DNA of 64,000 bases from Planctomycetota bacterium (GCA_024278955.1 JAJRSE010000102.1:62001-126000); one strand, 5' to 3'. Shown: positions 1 to 8,463, numbered from the stretch's first letter. Made by a program: numbers and translations. The notes: a model not told the origin generated them from the sequence alone.

Positions 1-1
1 C

Positions 2-1420
2 ATTGATTCGGAAGAGTTTAGCGTCTTGCAAGCGACACTCGAAGAGAGCGCTGCTGCGCGCCGCACATGCCTGGCCTTCATGAGCGTCGATGCTGAAATT
101 TTCATCTTGGCTACGGCGAGCAAGGAACATCTTCAGACACCAACATTAAAAGACGTCGGACTTGGCAAACCGCCGGGAAAGATCAAGGCGGTTACTTCTC
201 GGATATCCTTTTTCTTAGCCATTGCTGCCGGGTTGCTGCTGGCCTTTGGGGTCTGGCAGGGGAGCGGTGAGTCGAAGCTAGAGCGGATGGCCAGTGAGAG
301 GCCGCCGGCCTTGAATGAGTCATTGATTCTGTCTGAGATTAAACCGGTGTCAGACGCTTGCCGATGGCATGTGGTGAATGCGCACCGTCCGCGAGTCGAG
401 TCCTATCGGTCAGGTGACATTATTCGCGTGACTCAAGGTAAGCTGAACTTGCGCTACCCATGCGGGACGAAGGTGGTCTTGCACTCGCCGGCTGCTTATC
501 AATTAATCTCCGACAAGGGTGCACTGATTCTTCTGGGGCGTTTGACAGCCAGTGTCTCGGAAGCGGGTATTGGATTTTCCGTGGTTACGCCTCGAGCGAC
601 GGTGGTGGATCTAGGCACAGATTTTGGAGTCGAAGTCAACAACGACGGAGAAACGGACGTGGTGGTCTTCCAGGGTAAAGTCGACGTCGAATATCACGAC
701 GATCGAGTGAGCACTCAACGTCTAAACAAGGGCGAAGCGGTGCACCTCGAAGCGACGGGGACAGTCAGCCGTATTGTCTCGATTTCCAGTCTCACTTACT
801 CTGGCCAGTCGTTGCCTCAAAGTTCTCAGCCGACGGTAATTGCCCAGGTTCGCGATAACATCAGCACACGGACTTCGTTGTTTAAGTTCTACGAGATTGT
901 CCATGCGGGCATGGACGAAGACGCGCTCGTCTACGTCGACCGGCAGCACGAATACAATGGCATCACGAAAAAGGGAATGCCAAGCTACCTACTAGGCGGC
1001 GACTACGTCAAAATGTTCAATGACGATAAGATCCGACACGACATTCAAATTGAGGTCAAACTGGCAGTTGTCGCCAAGCTGTATATCCTGTTCGACGACC
1101 GTCTTACTCCTCCAAAATGGTTGCGAGACAGTTTCCTGGATACAGGCGACAATATTGGCATCGAAAGAGAGAACGCTGTCTTCTCAGAAGGCCGTTGGCG
1201 GATTCTAACGCAACAACGTACCGTGGGGCCGGGCCTGGATATGCGTGTCTCGAATACGCTCTCCGTTTGGGTGCGCAAAGTCTCCAGTCCAGGAGTGGTA
1301 ACCCTCGGCGCGATTACTTCTGAAGGTATCAATGCACCGCCGTCAATGTTCGACGAAGGCGGGAATATGCTGTCCAGCATGTACGGGATCGTTGCGGTTC
1401 CTTTGGGAAAAACGTATTGA
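2..1420 (+). CDS. FecR-domain membrane protein (5' end outside window)
   Basis: The frame is open to the left edge, so the true start lies before the window; a TTG at 26 is only an internal candidate. About 472 residues are visible. The first part is helical and acidic, as in the cytoplasmic region of planctomycete FecR proteins. One membrane segment follows (ISFFLAIAAGLLLAFGVW), then a FecR-type beta domain with the hallmark stretch VVTPRATVVDLGTDFGV and a second signature VVVFQGKVDVE. The rest is an extracytoplasmic domain of unknown fold ending in MYGIVAVPLG. In planctomycetes such proteins usually sit beside ECF sigma factors and act as anti-sigma or sensor partners; the expected partner would be upstream, outside this window, so that role is inference. 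Confidence 0.85.
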   Translation: MDSEEFSVLQATLEESAAARRTCLAFMSVDAEIFILATASKEHLQTPTLKDVGLGKPPGKIKAVTSRISFFLAIAAGLLLAFGVWQGSGESKLERMASERPPALNESLILSEIKPVSDACRWHVVNAHRPRVESYRSGDIIRVTQGKLNLRYPCGTKVVLHSPAAYQLISDKGALILLGRLTASVSEAGIGFSVVTPRATVVDLGTDFGVEVNNDGETDVVVFQGKVDVEYHDDRVSTQRLNKGEAVHLEATGTVSRIVSISSLTYSGQSLPQSSQPTVIAQVRDNISTRTSLFKFYEIVHAGMDEDALVYVDRQHEYNGITKKGMPSYLLGGDYVKMFNDDKIRHDIQIEVKLAVVAKLYILFDDRLTPPKWLRDSFLDTGDNIGIERENAVFSEGRWRILTQQRTVGPGLDMRVSNTLSVWVRKVSSPGVVTLGAITSEGINAPPSMFDEGGNMLSSMYGIVAVPLGKTY

Positions 1421-1535
1421 TGACCATGCAAGTTAAACTGCGATAGCCCTGCGTTTTCGGACCGTGCCGGGAGCCGGAGTAAGGGTTCCTGGAGGAAGTC
1501 CGAGAGATGGACGGACAAGAGAAACGAACATGCTA

Positions 1536-1638
1536 GTTCTTTGTCAAATGCTAATTTTCGGGTGTGAGATGTCAGAACGACTTGTTCAGTAACGACTTCT
1601 GGCATCTCACACCCGAATTTTTGATAATGACAAAGCAC
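1536..1638. mobile_element. MITE-like palindrome with TA target duplication
   Basis: This 103-bp unit is an almost complete inverted repeat. Its ends are GTTCTTTGTCA (1536-1546) and TGACAAAGCAC (1628-1638), which pair with one mismatch, and each end is followed outward by TA (1534-1535 and 1639-1640). Inside, GGGTGTGAGATG (1560-1571) pairs with CATCTCACACCC (1603-1614), so each arm covers over 40 bases. A TA duplication and ends of the form GT...GTCA resemble IS630/Tc1-mariner derivatives. It carries no gene. The flanking bases 1421-1533 and 1641-1747 show nothing else recognisable. Confidence 0.75.
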
Positions 1639-1747
1639 TAGGTGCGTGTGAGCAATTTGATCAAGGGAAGCTTGAATGGTTACAATAGGCGTTTTACGTA
1701 GTAAGCATTGGAGGTGGGCCACCGACTTCAATGAACCGGTAACTTCC

Positions 1748-2791
1748 ATGAACGGGAAAACAGCTAGAAATTGTTTTTCCGGAATGTGGTGTTTGCTTTT
1801 CGTAAGTCTATTTCCTTTTACCACAGCGATTGCGCAGTCGCCCGTCAAGATCATCTTTGATACTGACATGGGTTCCGATTGCGACGATGCCGGAGCCATG
1901 GCGCTCCTGCATGCGCTTGCTGATTTGGGAGAGGTGGAGATTTTGGCTTCCATTTTTAGTTCCCGTGGTGACGCCGGAGACAATCAATACGGTCCAGGTG
2001 TTCTGGACGCCATACAAACCTATTACGGAAGACCGAGTCTTCCCATCGGCGCCAATCGAGGCGGTGACGTGGGAGATCCCAAGGTTCGATATCTCAAGCA
2101 GATCGGAAACCACCCGGAAATATATGGTCACGATGTAATTAAAACGTCCGACGTTCCGGACATGGTTGATCTTTATCGAAAAACCCTCGCTGACAACGAA
2201 GATCACTCTGTCGTCATCCTAACGGTGGGACATCCTATCGCCCTGGTCCATCTCCTTCGATCGAAGGCGGATTCTCATTCCGACTTGAGCGGAACAGATT
2301 TGGTCAGGAAAAAAGTATCCCGATGGGTGGCCACGGGATATTCCGAATCATCCCCTGCAAAGAACTGTAATTTTGTAAAGCAAGGGATGTCTGAATACCT
2401 GGACGAGTTGCTAGAAAACTGGCCCACTGATTTTTATATGTCGGGATCAGGTAAAACGGTTGTGACAGGAGCCAAACTGCAAGCCACGCCAAAATCGAAT
2501 CCGGTCCGTGAAGCTTACCGACTTTGGCTCAAAAATTGGGTTCGGGAAAAGCCCAAGCGTGATGGAAAAAATCGTTCTTCATGGGATCAAATAGGCACCT
2601 TATTTGCGATCCGGGGCACGAACGGGCCATTCTCAATTACTTCAAAGGGTTCCGTCCAACATACGAGTCGTGGGATATTTTGGGATTCCTCAGAAAACAA
2701 CCCCAAGCACTTCCGTGTGAACATGACCGTCACTGACCAGGAAATGGCTCGTCTGGTCGAGGCGTTGATGATCGTGCCTCCGGCGATGTAA
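1748..2791 (+). CDS. Exported nucleoside hydrolase-like protein
   Basis: The 347-residue product matches the inosine/uridine-preferring nucleoside hydrolase fold. After a signal peptide (MNGKTARNCFSGMWCLLFVSL, cut near TAIAQS) it opens with IIFDTDMGSDCDDAGAM, the calcium-binding aspartate cluster DTDxGxDxDD of that family. Later TVGHPIALVHLL and WDQIGTLFAI fit the same fold. Known members cleave the N-glycosidic bond of ribonucleosides; planctomycetes encode many exported versions whose substrates are unknown. I chose the ATG at 1748 because the signal peptide begins there; the frame could also start at 1676. The gene stands alone, just downstream of the MITE. Confidence 0.85.
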   Translation: MNGKTARNCFSGMWCLLFVSLFPFTTAIAQSPVKIIFDTDMGSDCDDAGAMALLHALADLGEVEILASIFSSRGDAGDNQYGPGVLDAIQTYYGRPSLPIGANRGGDVGDPKVRYLKQIGNHPEIYGHDVIKTSDVPDMVDLYRKTLADNEDHSVVILTVGHPIALVHLLRSKADSHSDLSGTDLVRKKVSRWVATGYSESSPAKNCNFVKQGMSEYLDELLENWPTDFYMSGSGKTVVTGAKLQATPKSNPVREAYRLWLKNWVREKPKRDGKNRSSWDQIGTLFAIRGTNGPFSITSKGSVQHTSRGIFWDSSENNPKHFRVNMTVTDQEMARLVEALMIVPPAM

Positions 2792-2819
2792 GCAGTTAAG
2801 TCTGGAAAGTCTGATTTCC

Positions 2820-3509
2820 TTAGGTCCTGTGGTGCCTGCGTCGGATTGGCTGTTGACGTCTTGCCTCGCTTCCGCCGGTGGGTAGGTAGCCGTACTCAAT
2901 GGCAAACCACTCGGCATATCGTTCGCGGGCGGTATAGCTCGTGTTGCGATCATCAACCAGATGGCCAAGTTCGTGGATCAGGATGTTGTTGAGATAAAAG
3001 TCTTGAATTGCTTCCTCGCTCCAGGTGAGCCTCCAAACGCCCGGCTCAGGCCGATCCCAACGTCCTCCGTACATTTTGACTTCATTCACAACCTCGGGCC
3101 GAGGCGGTGAGAAAAAGATCTCTTCTAGCGACTCTTCTAAAGGGTAAAGGTACAGGGAAGCTCCCCATTGCATGCCGTAGCAGGGGAAGCTCAGCTTTTT
3201 TCGCGTCATCTGGCTTAGTTGGATAACCTCCAGGCCTTGGAGGAAATGCTGAGGCACCGACTCGAGGCGTTCTCGGATTTGCTCAGCGGTGACGATGTGA
3301 CGGTGGTACTCGCCTGCCTCTTGCACAACAACTCGGTAGCCACCGCCTTGCTCATGGGGTTCGTGCCATGTCTCGGGCGGAGCAAATTCTTCGCGCACGT
3401 TCCTCGATCCCATCTGCATTCGCCGCGCTCGCCGCGACCAGCTGACGTGTGATTGAACCGCCTGACGTCTTGTCGGGCTTACCGAAGACTTTGGACGACG
3501 TGCTCTCAT
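2820..3509 (-). CDS. Zinc-metallopeptidase-like hypothetical protein (HExxH)
   Basis: A 229-residue protein with HELGH at residues 179-183 followed by E200 in RYAEWFA. That spacing is what gluzincin-type zinc peptidases use for two histidine ligands, the catalytic glutamate and a third ligand. The first 60 residues are basic and poorly conserved in appearance; M31 (start at 3419) is an alternative. No signal peptide is visible. It converges on the nucleoside hydrolase with 28 bases between stops. I do not recognise the family; peptidase activity is inferred only from the motif. Confidence 0.7.
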   Translation of the reverse strand: MRARRPKSSVSPTRRQAVQSHVSWSRRARRMQMGSRNVREEFAPPETWHEPHEQGGGYRVVVQEAGEYHRHIVTAEQIRERLESVPQHFLQGLEVIQLSQMTRKKLSFPCYGMQWGASLYLYPLEESLEEIFFSPPRPEVVNEVKMYGGRWDRPEPGVWRLTWSEEAIQDFYLNNILIHELGHLVDDRNTSYTARERYAEWFAIEYGYLPTGGSEARRQQPIRRRHHRT

Positions 3510-3803
3510 CGACGGAACCTATTTAGAAGTATGGAGTTACCGCTAACTATCAGGCTGCTGACAAAGCAACCTACAGATGTTGGTCCTGGTGGTGGTCAAC
3601 AGGCCTCGAACTGCTTATTCTATGGTAGGCAGGACTTAGGTTGGGTTCCAAGCGATCGACGTAACTCCTTTCATACACGTAACTTAAATAATTAAAGAAA
3701 CCCCCTCTGCCGGGGTGCTTGATGGTAAATTGGGGGCCTTCGGTAGCCGAGGGGCTCCACTGCTAGGCGATGTGAAAAAAGTGAATCGGTTAAGAGATTT
3801 CAA
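3510..3803. other. Intergenic, no gene seen
   Basis: Between the peptidase-like gene and the glutaredoxin gene there is no convincing reading frame. A short hairpin ACCCC/GGGGT lies near 3701-3717 without a clear T-tract. Confidence 0.5.
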
Positions 3804-4022
3804 ATGGACGTAATCCTTTACACACGAACAGGTTGTCACTTGTGTGATGAGGCTGAGCAAACTCTTGTCGAGCATGGCTTGATTCCGCAGTCTGTTGATA
3901 TCGATGCCGACCCAGAGCTTGTCGAACGATTCGATACCTGCGTGCCGGTTGTGGAGATCGATGGCAAAATTCGTTTCCGTGGATGCGTCAATCCGATGCT
4001 GCTTAAACGGCTCCTTTCTTAG
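3804..4022 (+). CDS. Glutaredoxin-like thiol protein
   Basis: This 72-residue protein has the compact thioredoxin fold of the glutaredoxin/DUF836 group. It starts VILYTRTGCHLCDEA with the redox pair C11-H-L-C14, has VPVVEIDGKIRFRG with the cis-proline segment VPV, and ends in a short helix. It is likely a cytoplasmic thiol-disulfide reductant. It is first in a co-directional set with the DUF2064 transferase and the ThiO-like oxidase, separated from the former by 147 bases. Function is assigned by fold; the partner is unknown. Confidence 0.85.
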   Translation: MDVILYTRTGCHLCDEAEQTLVEHGLIPQSVDIDADPELVERFDTCVPVVEIDGKIRFRGCVNPMLLKRLLS

Positions 4023-4169
4023 GAAAAATTGCTGTGACGTTTGAATCCTGCAAGATGTTTGAGCTTGTTTTGATCCCCAAGAATTGCAATCCCTGGGCTT
4101 TGGGGCGTTTTGCGAATTTGAAAAACGGCTCCAGGAGCGAACAATTGCTTTATCCCCGAGGAACTCCCC

Positions 4170-4853
4170 GTGTCTGATTGTTTGGGGCTGTTTGCGAAAT
4201 ACTGGGAACCGGGAAAAGTGAAAACTCGGTTGGCTGCGACCGTCGGGCCAGAAAAGGCAGCCGAAGCCTATCGCCACTTTTTGAGTACCTTGCTCAATCG
4301 ATTTGCCGACAGCCATGCTCAGAGGTGGCTTTCGTTTGCCCCGTCTGAACGAAGGGAGGACTTCCGAAAGTTCGCTCCCGAGGGCTGGGAACTTGATCCT
4401 CAGGCTGAGGGCGACTTGGGCGACCGCATACGGGCCTTCTTCTCTCGACGGTTTGACGAAGGCTTTCGTCGGGTTGTTGTTGTGGGGAGCGATAGCCCTC
4501 ATCTTCCACTGGGTTCGATCCGTCAAGCTTTCGAGCAGTTGCAAGAGAGCGAGGTGGTACTTGGTCCGACCGAAGACGGGGGGTACTGGTTGGTTGGGGC
4601 TTCTGGCGGCGTGCCTGATATTTTTGGCGGCATTCCCTGGAGCACTCCCCGAGTGTGGCAGGCTACGCTGGACGCCTTGCAGGTGACCGGCACCCGCCAC
4701 AGCGTGATTCCGGTTTGCTACGATGTGGATCAGGAGGGCGACTTGAAACGATTGGTCGCCGATTTGAAGTCGAACTTTGGTAGCGACCCTCAGTTGGATC
4801 GACTTCATGAATTGCTTAGCAAAATTTTTCCAGAGAAAGGCTTGATAGGTTGA
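4170..4853 (+). CDS. DUF2064 / TIGR04282-type glycosyltransferase-like protein
   Basis: The 227-residue product belongs to the nucleotide-diphospho-sugar transferase fold group annotated as DUF2064 or arsenosugar biosynthesis glycosyltransferase. Family marks are LGLFAKYWEPGKVKTRLA near the N-terminus (nucleotide binding), VVVVGSDSPHLP with the metal-binding aspartate, LGPTEDGGYWLVG, and FGGIPWSTPRVW. Start is GTG at 4170 with AGGA upstream. It lies three bases before the next gene, so the two are probably co-translated. The arsenosugar label comes from distant relatives and may not apply; there is no arsenic gene nearby. Confidence 0.85.
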   Translation: MSDCLGLFAKYWEPGKVKTRLAATVGPEKAAEAYRHFLSTLLNRFADSHAQRWLSFAPSERREDFRKFAPEGWELDPQAEGDLGDRIRAFFSRRFDEGFRRVVVVGSDSPHLPLGSIRQAFEQLQESEVVLGPTEDGGYWLVGASGGVPDIFGGIPWSTPRVWQATLDALQVTGTRHSVIPVCYDVDQEGDLKRLVADLKSNFGSDPQLDRLHELLSKIFPEKGLIG

Positions 4854-4856
4854 AAA

Positions 4857-5990
4857 ATGACTAACCCAGAATCGACATACGATGTGCTGCTGGTAGGCGG
4901 AGGAGTGATTGGCCTTTCGTTGGCGTGGGAGCTTTCGCGGCATGGGGCCAAGGTTTGTGTAGCCGACCGCGGGTTGCATGGTCAGGAAGCGTCTTGGGCA
5001 GGGGCGGGAATGATTCCTCCTGGTCCGGGTAAGGATTTTTGGGGAGTCGCATCGCCGGTAGAACACTTGGCTGGTGTTAGTCAGCCTCTTCACGCGGAGT
5101 GGCATGGGCGGCTGTTGGAGCAGACGGGCATCGACAATGGGTACCAAGCGTCGGGTGCATTGCATGTTGCCGAGAGCGAAGCAGAAGGAGAGTTGCTTCG
5201 GCAAGAGGCTGAGCATTGGCGTCGGTTGGGAACGGAGTGGCAATCGATTGGTGTGGCTGAGCTGTCTGATCTTGAACCTGCACTTGCCGCTCGGGCTAAC
5301 CGGTTTGCAGCGGCGTACTATTTGCCTCAGGAATCGCAGCTTCGGAATCCTCGGCACGCTCATGCGCTTGTGGCTGCTTGTCAAAAGCAAGGAGTGGATT
5401 TGCGGTCTGGGGTAGAGATTCATGATTTCAAATCGGCAGGAGGTCGCATTGTTTCGGCTGTTACGAGTCGTGGCAGCATTCGTGCGGAACAGTTTTGTTT
5501 GACCGCCGGTTGCTGGACAGGGCAAGTTGCGGCAAAGTTGGGCCTTGAGCTTTCGGTGAAGCCGATTCGAGGGCAAATTGTTTTGCTGCATGGCCCGGCG
5601 GGGTTGCTCTCTCGGCATGTCAATGCAGGCAAGCGGTATGTTGTGCCTCGACGCGAGGGCCGGTTGTTGATTGGTTCGACGATGGAAGACGTTGGCTTTC
5701 TCAAGCAAAACACGGCGGCTGCGACGGCAGAGCTGCTGAGATTTGCTGCTTCGCTGTTGCCAGCAACGGCAGACTTGCCGATTGAAACGAGTTGGTCGGG
5801 TCTTCGCCCGGCAACCAATGACGGGCTTCCGCTGATGGGGCGTATCTCTCGATTTGAAAACACTTGGATTGCGGCAGGGCATGGTCGATCGGGGTTGCAG
5901 CTTTCGCCAGGGACAGCGGTTGTCATGCGGGCGTTGATGCAGGGTACGCAACCCGAGGTCGACGTGAGTTCGCTGGGGATTGAGAGGTGA
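4857..5990 (+). CDS. thiO: Glycine oxidase ThiO-like FAD oxidoreductase
   Basis: A 377-residue DAO-family flavoenzyme. The dinucleotide-binding motif VLLVGGGVIGLSLAWEL is at residues 10-26, followed by the second strand acidic residue in CVADRG. The substrate domain contains KPIRGQIVLL, and the C-terminal FAD motif is GRSGLQLSPGTA. ThiO oxidises glycine to dehydroglycine for the thiazole half of thiamine; other DAO-family amine oxidases look similar, and no thiS, thiG or thiF gene is next to it. Start is ATG at 4857, three bases after the previous stop. Confidence 0.8.
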   Translation: MTNPESTYDVLLVGGGVIGLSLAWELSRHGAKVCVADRGLHGQEASWAGAGMIPPGPGKDFWGVASPVEHLAGVSQPLHAEWHGRLLEQTGIDNGYQASGALHVAESEAEGELLRQEAEHWRRLGTEWQSIGVAELSDLEPALAARANRFAAAYYLPQESQLRNPRHAHALVAACQKQGVDLRSGVEIHDFKSAGGRIVSAVTSRGSIRAEQFCLTAGCWTGQVAAKLGLELSVKPIRGQIVLLHGPAGLLSRHVNAGKRYVVPRREGRLLIGSTMEDVGFLKQNTAAATAELLRFAASLLPATADLPIETSWSGLRPATNDGLPLMGRISRFENTWIAAGHGRSGLQLSPGTAVVMRALMQGTQPEVDVSSLGIER

Positions 5991-6024
5991 GAGGTTGGAG
6001 GTTGGAGTGCCCCCCCAGATTGGG

Positions 6025-6089
6025 GTTTTGTCCCTTGGGGTGGGGTCCCATGTTTTGGGACAATATTCGGTAGTTTTGTCCCTTGGGGT
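6025..6089. repeat. Direct repeat GTTTTGTCCCTTGGGGT
   Basis: The 17-mer GTTTTGTCCCTTGGGGT occurs at 6025-6041 and again at 6073-6089. Between them is TCCCATGTTTTGGGA, a small hairpin. The unit sits about 35 bases after the thiO stop. Confidence 0.7.
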
Positions 6090-6207
6090 TTTCGATTGGT
6101 TCGAGGATTGTAGGGTTTGCTGCATGGGGCAGGGGACAAAATGGGGTGAATTTAGGGTTTTTGAGGGTCCTTGTTGGGACAAAATTATTGGCGATGCTTC
6201 AAGGAAA

Positions 6208-6280
6208 TTTTCAACGCGGAGTGCGCTGAGGATCGCAGAGGTGGTGTTGGGACTTTTTCTCTGCGGGCTCTGCGTTAAAA
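6208..6280. repeat. Degenerate palindrome of the AACGCAGAG type
   Basis: Left arm TTTTCAACGCGGAGTGCGC (from 6208) pairs imperfectly with the right arm CTGCGGGCTCTGCGTTAAAA (6261-6280). It looks like an eroded non-coding palindromic repeat. Confidence 0.5.
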
Positions 6281-6508
6281 CTTTTTGTCGTTGGTCTTTT
6301 CAGAAATTGTTGTCACGGGGATTATCGCATTTTGGGGGTGGCCATGCGAAGGTTATTTTTGGCCGGGTCCGGATGAGTGAAGAGGGAACCACGACGACAC
6401 GGCGGGCACGACGAGTTTTTTTGAGCTGCGACGATGCCCTGGGAAGGGTGGCTCTCGCAGAGATGTAGGGACGCAGAGTTTTTTGGGGGGAGTAATCAAA
6501 CTATGTCG

Positions 6509-6549
6509 CGATTCACTCCGTGAATCGAATCTAGTTTCACGGAGTGAAA
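6509..6549. repeat. Pair of nested palindromes
   Basis: CGATTCAC-TCC-GTGAATCG (6509-6527) and TTTCAC-GGA-GTGAAA (6535-6549) are each self-complementary and also complementary to each other, so the stretch can form two small hairpins or one long one. REP-like. Confidence 0.65.
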
Positions 6550-6565
6550 CCCGACTATCTGACGC

Positions 6566-6600
6566 GGGTGGCCCAGACAACCAAGTTGTCTGGGCCACCC
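6566..6600. repeat. REP-like hairpin with perfect 16-bp stem
   Basis: GGGTGGCCCAGACAAC (6566-6581), loop CAA, then the exact complement (6585-6600). The core CCCAGACAAC returns as another hairpin at 8131-8152, so it is a small dispersed family. There is no T-tract, so a terminator role is not supported. Confidence 0.75.
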
Positions 6601-6932
6601 GAGGAAATCGGAATGTAGGCCGGAACAAGCCTCGCAGTTGCGGCCTACTTCCTTGCTTCGGCGACTTGCGACATTTTTATTACAACCAGCAGTAGCAAGT
6701 GGCTGCAATGCATCAACGAGCCGGCAACCGAAGCAGAGCTTGAAGCCATTCGCCAAAGCTGCCGACGAGCAGCTCCCTAGGGCAGCACAGATTGGGTTAA
6801 AAAAACAGCAGAAAACTTAACTTGCAAGCAGTTGGAGTACCTGAAAAGGCTTAATATGGACCTGTCCCCGTTTTACCCTATTATCCCCGTTTTACCCTCA
6901 TCTTTCTTGTTCCCTCGTTGGCGAGATTACAG

Positions 6933-7946
6933 ATGCCGCTCCTCAAAATCCTAGTGCCCACTCCGCGAATGACGGTCTACGAGGATCTTTCGCATCCCAA
7001 GCTCGGCCTAGCATTTTGCGCACCAACTGACCCACTCGATTTTGATCCCTCTGAGGACGTTGCGCCATCGCAATCAGACGAAATCGCCGCGATGGCATTC
7101 GCCGATGGTGCGATTGATCAGAACCTTTCTGAAACGATAACTGTGGTGTCTGGCGTGGATGAATCAGATTTCTGCAAATTCACCACCATGCAATTCGCAA
7201 TGGAATCCGATTTATTTCAAATGCGAGGTTCGAAACGCACGGACGATGAAGCACTGCTCAACACACTCATCGAACACGCAGATCAACTCTTGGATGGAAT
7301 GCGCGTTGACTATTGTTGTCTTGATGTTCCGCAAATGTGTTTCGGCGTGCCTGGATACATACCCGGCAAGAATATGTTCGCGGCATTCATCCTTGATCCA
7401 GAATTGAATGACGGCCGCATCATTGCACGCGAATCGCAAGTTCCCGTCGCGATGCCGGCCCTCGGATTGGAATTTGACTCGATATCCCCGTCATTCGTCG
7501 ATCCCCTGATCACAGATACTTTTCCACCCGATGCTCTTGGTCTGCGTTTGAAACGTGTGCTCCGTACTTACGCGAATGCCCTTTCTGCCACGTCGGACGA
7601 ATCGAAGATTCTGAGCATCGTTTTCGCCCTTGATGGAATCTTGACAACTGAAAAATCAACATCGACTCAATTCAAGAAGTTCATCGGCGTATCAGCATCT
7701 AACAATACCGCTGATTCTCAGCGCCAGTACAAACGATTTTGCGAGTTTTACGCCAATGTGCGCAATCCACTGGTTCATCATGGCAAATCGTATGTGGACT
7801 TGGGACGTGATCGAAAACCTGATCTCTTGTATCTTCAATCACTCGTTGCGGGCCTTCTTGAATCCATGGTCGGTGATGCTCACGAGGCGTTCGACGCGCA
7901 TTGGCAACGAAAAATGAAAATCGCAAATGCTTCGCTCCACACCTAG
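6933..7946 (+). CDS. HEPN-domain protein, function unknown
   Basis: About 337 residues from ATG 6933; TTG 6918 is an in-frame alternative. The C-terminal third has the layout of a HEPN domain: a helix with DESKILSIVFALDGILT, then RFCEFYANVRNPLVHHGKSY, which holds the R-N-x3-H motif (R at 7761-7763) with a polar residue right after the arginine. In HEPN RNases this motif is catalytic, and many such proteins belong to toxin-antitoxin or anti-phage systems. The N-terminal 200 residues are unlike anything I recognise. The gene stands alone between repeat-rich stretches, with no antitoxin or nucleotidyltransferase partner in view. RNase activity and a defence role are inference. Confidence 0.65.
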   Translation: MPLLKILVPTPRMTVYEDLSHPKLGLAFCAPTDPLDFDPSEDVAPSQSDEIAAMAFADGAIDQNLSETITVVSGVDESDFCKFTTMQFAMESDLFQMRGSKRTDDEALLNTLIEHADQLLDGMRVDYCCLDVPQMCFGVPGYIPGKNMFAAFILDPELNDGRIIARESQVPVAMPALGLEFDSISPSFVDPLITDTFPPDALGLRLKRVLRTYANALSATSDESKILSIVFALDGILTTEKSTSTQFKKFIGVSASNNTADSQRQYKRFCEFYANVRNPLVHHGKSYVDLGRDRKPDLLYLQSLVAGLLESMVGDAHEAFDAHWQRKMKIANASLHT

Positions 7947-7961
7947 TCGAATGCTCCATAT

Positions 7962-8026
7962 ATCGGGTAAGGGCGGTCATCGCTGACGGCCCTCCCCACA
8001 CCACCTGACATGCGGGTCCGCCCCAC
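7962..8026 (-). other. Possible group II intron 3' remnant
   Basis: Read on the minus strand, this stretch gives a GTGGTGTGGGGAGGG segment, a hairpin AGGGC/GCCCT with a GTCA/TGAC inner stem (a domain VI-like shape), then TTACCCGAT. That order resembles the 3' end of some bacterial group II introns. No reverse transcriptase or domain V consensus is visible, so it would be only a relic. Recognised from memory of the motif, not from a model. Confidence 0.3.
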
Positions 8027-8130
8027 AATAATTAATGTCGTGCGGTTCCTCGAAGCGGAGCAAGGTCGCACAAGAGTTGTTTGAGCGAAAGCAGTCCGAG
8101 TTCCTCCAGCCATTTATTGGGCATCGCAGG

Positions 8131-8152
8131 CCCAGACAACTTGTTGTCTGGG
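8131..8152. repeat. REP-like hairpin, CCCAGACAAC family
   Basis: CCCAGACAAC (8131-8140), TT, GTTGTCTGGG (8143-8152). Same core as the hairpin at 6566-6600. Confidence 0.65.
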
Positions 8153-8289
8153 TGCCAACGGCAGAAGAGGATTTTATCAGTCGACCCACTGGAGAGGAAT
8201 TCCGACTGAGTCTTTCCCTGTTCGTACCACCGTGCCGAACTCCAAGGCCAATCGACGGGCTTCTCTACGAGCCCTGGGTCGCACTCCCT

Positions 8290-8309
8290 CCCAGGGCTAA
8301 CGCCCTGGG
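8290..8309. repeat. Hairpin CCCAGGGC-TAAC-GCCCTGGG
   Basis: A perfect 8-bp stem with a four-base loop, extended by one T-A pair outside. REP-like; it is followed by TTTTCT, so a weak terminator cannot be excluded, but no gene ends just before it. Confidence 0.55.
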
Positions 8310-8428
8310 ATTTTCTATTTGGCCCTTTTCGGGGGCTTCCGCTATTGAGGTGGACCCGTTTTTGTCCGAGCGAGCAAAAAGGAAAACGAGATGCCTGGAG
8401 GCTAGTATTCCACCGCTGCTTGGTTTTC

Positions 8429-8463
8429 GGGTGCCACTGCTGGCTTGCCCAGCAGTGGCACCC
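8429..8463. repeat. REP-like hairpin with perfect 15-bp stem
   Basis: GGGTGCCACTGCTGG (8429-8443), loop CTTGC, and the exact complement (8449-8463). I believe this sequence type is dispersed in planctomycete genomes and is often mis-annotated as part of small proteins; that is from memory. The open frames crossing it should not be taken as genes. Confidence 0.7.

Larger units (their letters stand above)
5991..6932. other. Repeat-rich intergenic region
   Basis: Over 900 bases without a convincing gene, lying between thiO and the HEPN gene. It holds several short palindromes and a direct repeat, listed separately. An open frame at 5980-6468 reads through these repeats and is not credible as a protein. 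Confidence 0.6.

Noticed and set aside
1485-1520. RNase P-like text (GGAGGAAGTCCGAGAG)
   Set aside because: Only a short resemblance; none of the other conserved RNase P RNA blocks follow and the spacing is wrong.
1045-1983. Minus-strand frame of 312 codons
   Set aside because: Antisense to the FecR and nucleoside hydrolase genes and crosses the MITE; no family features.
3684-6182. Very long minus-strand open frame (over 800 codons)
   Set aside because: It runs antisense to the glutaredoxin, glycosyltransferase and thiO genes, has no domain signature and a biased composition (high Pro, Arg, Ser); a codon-bias shadow.
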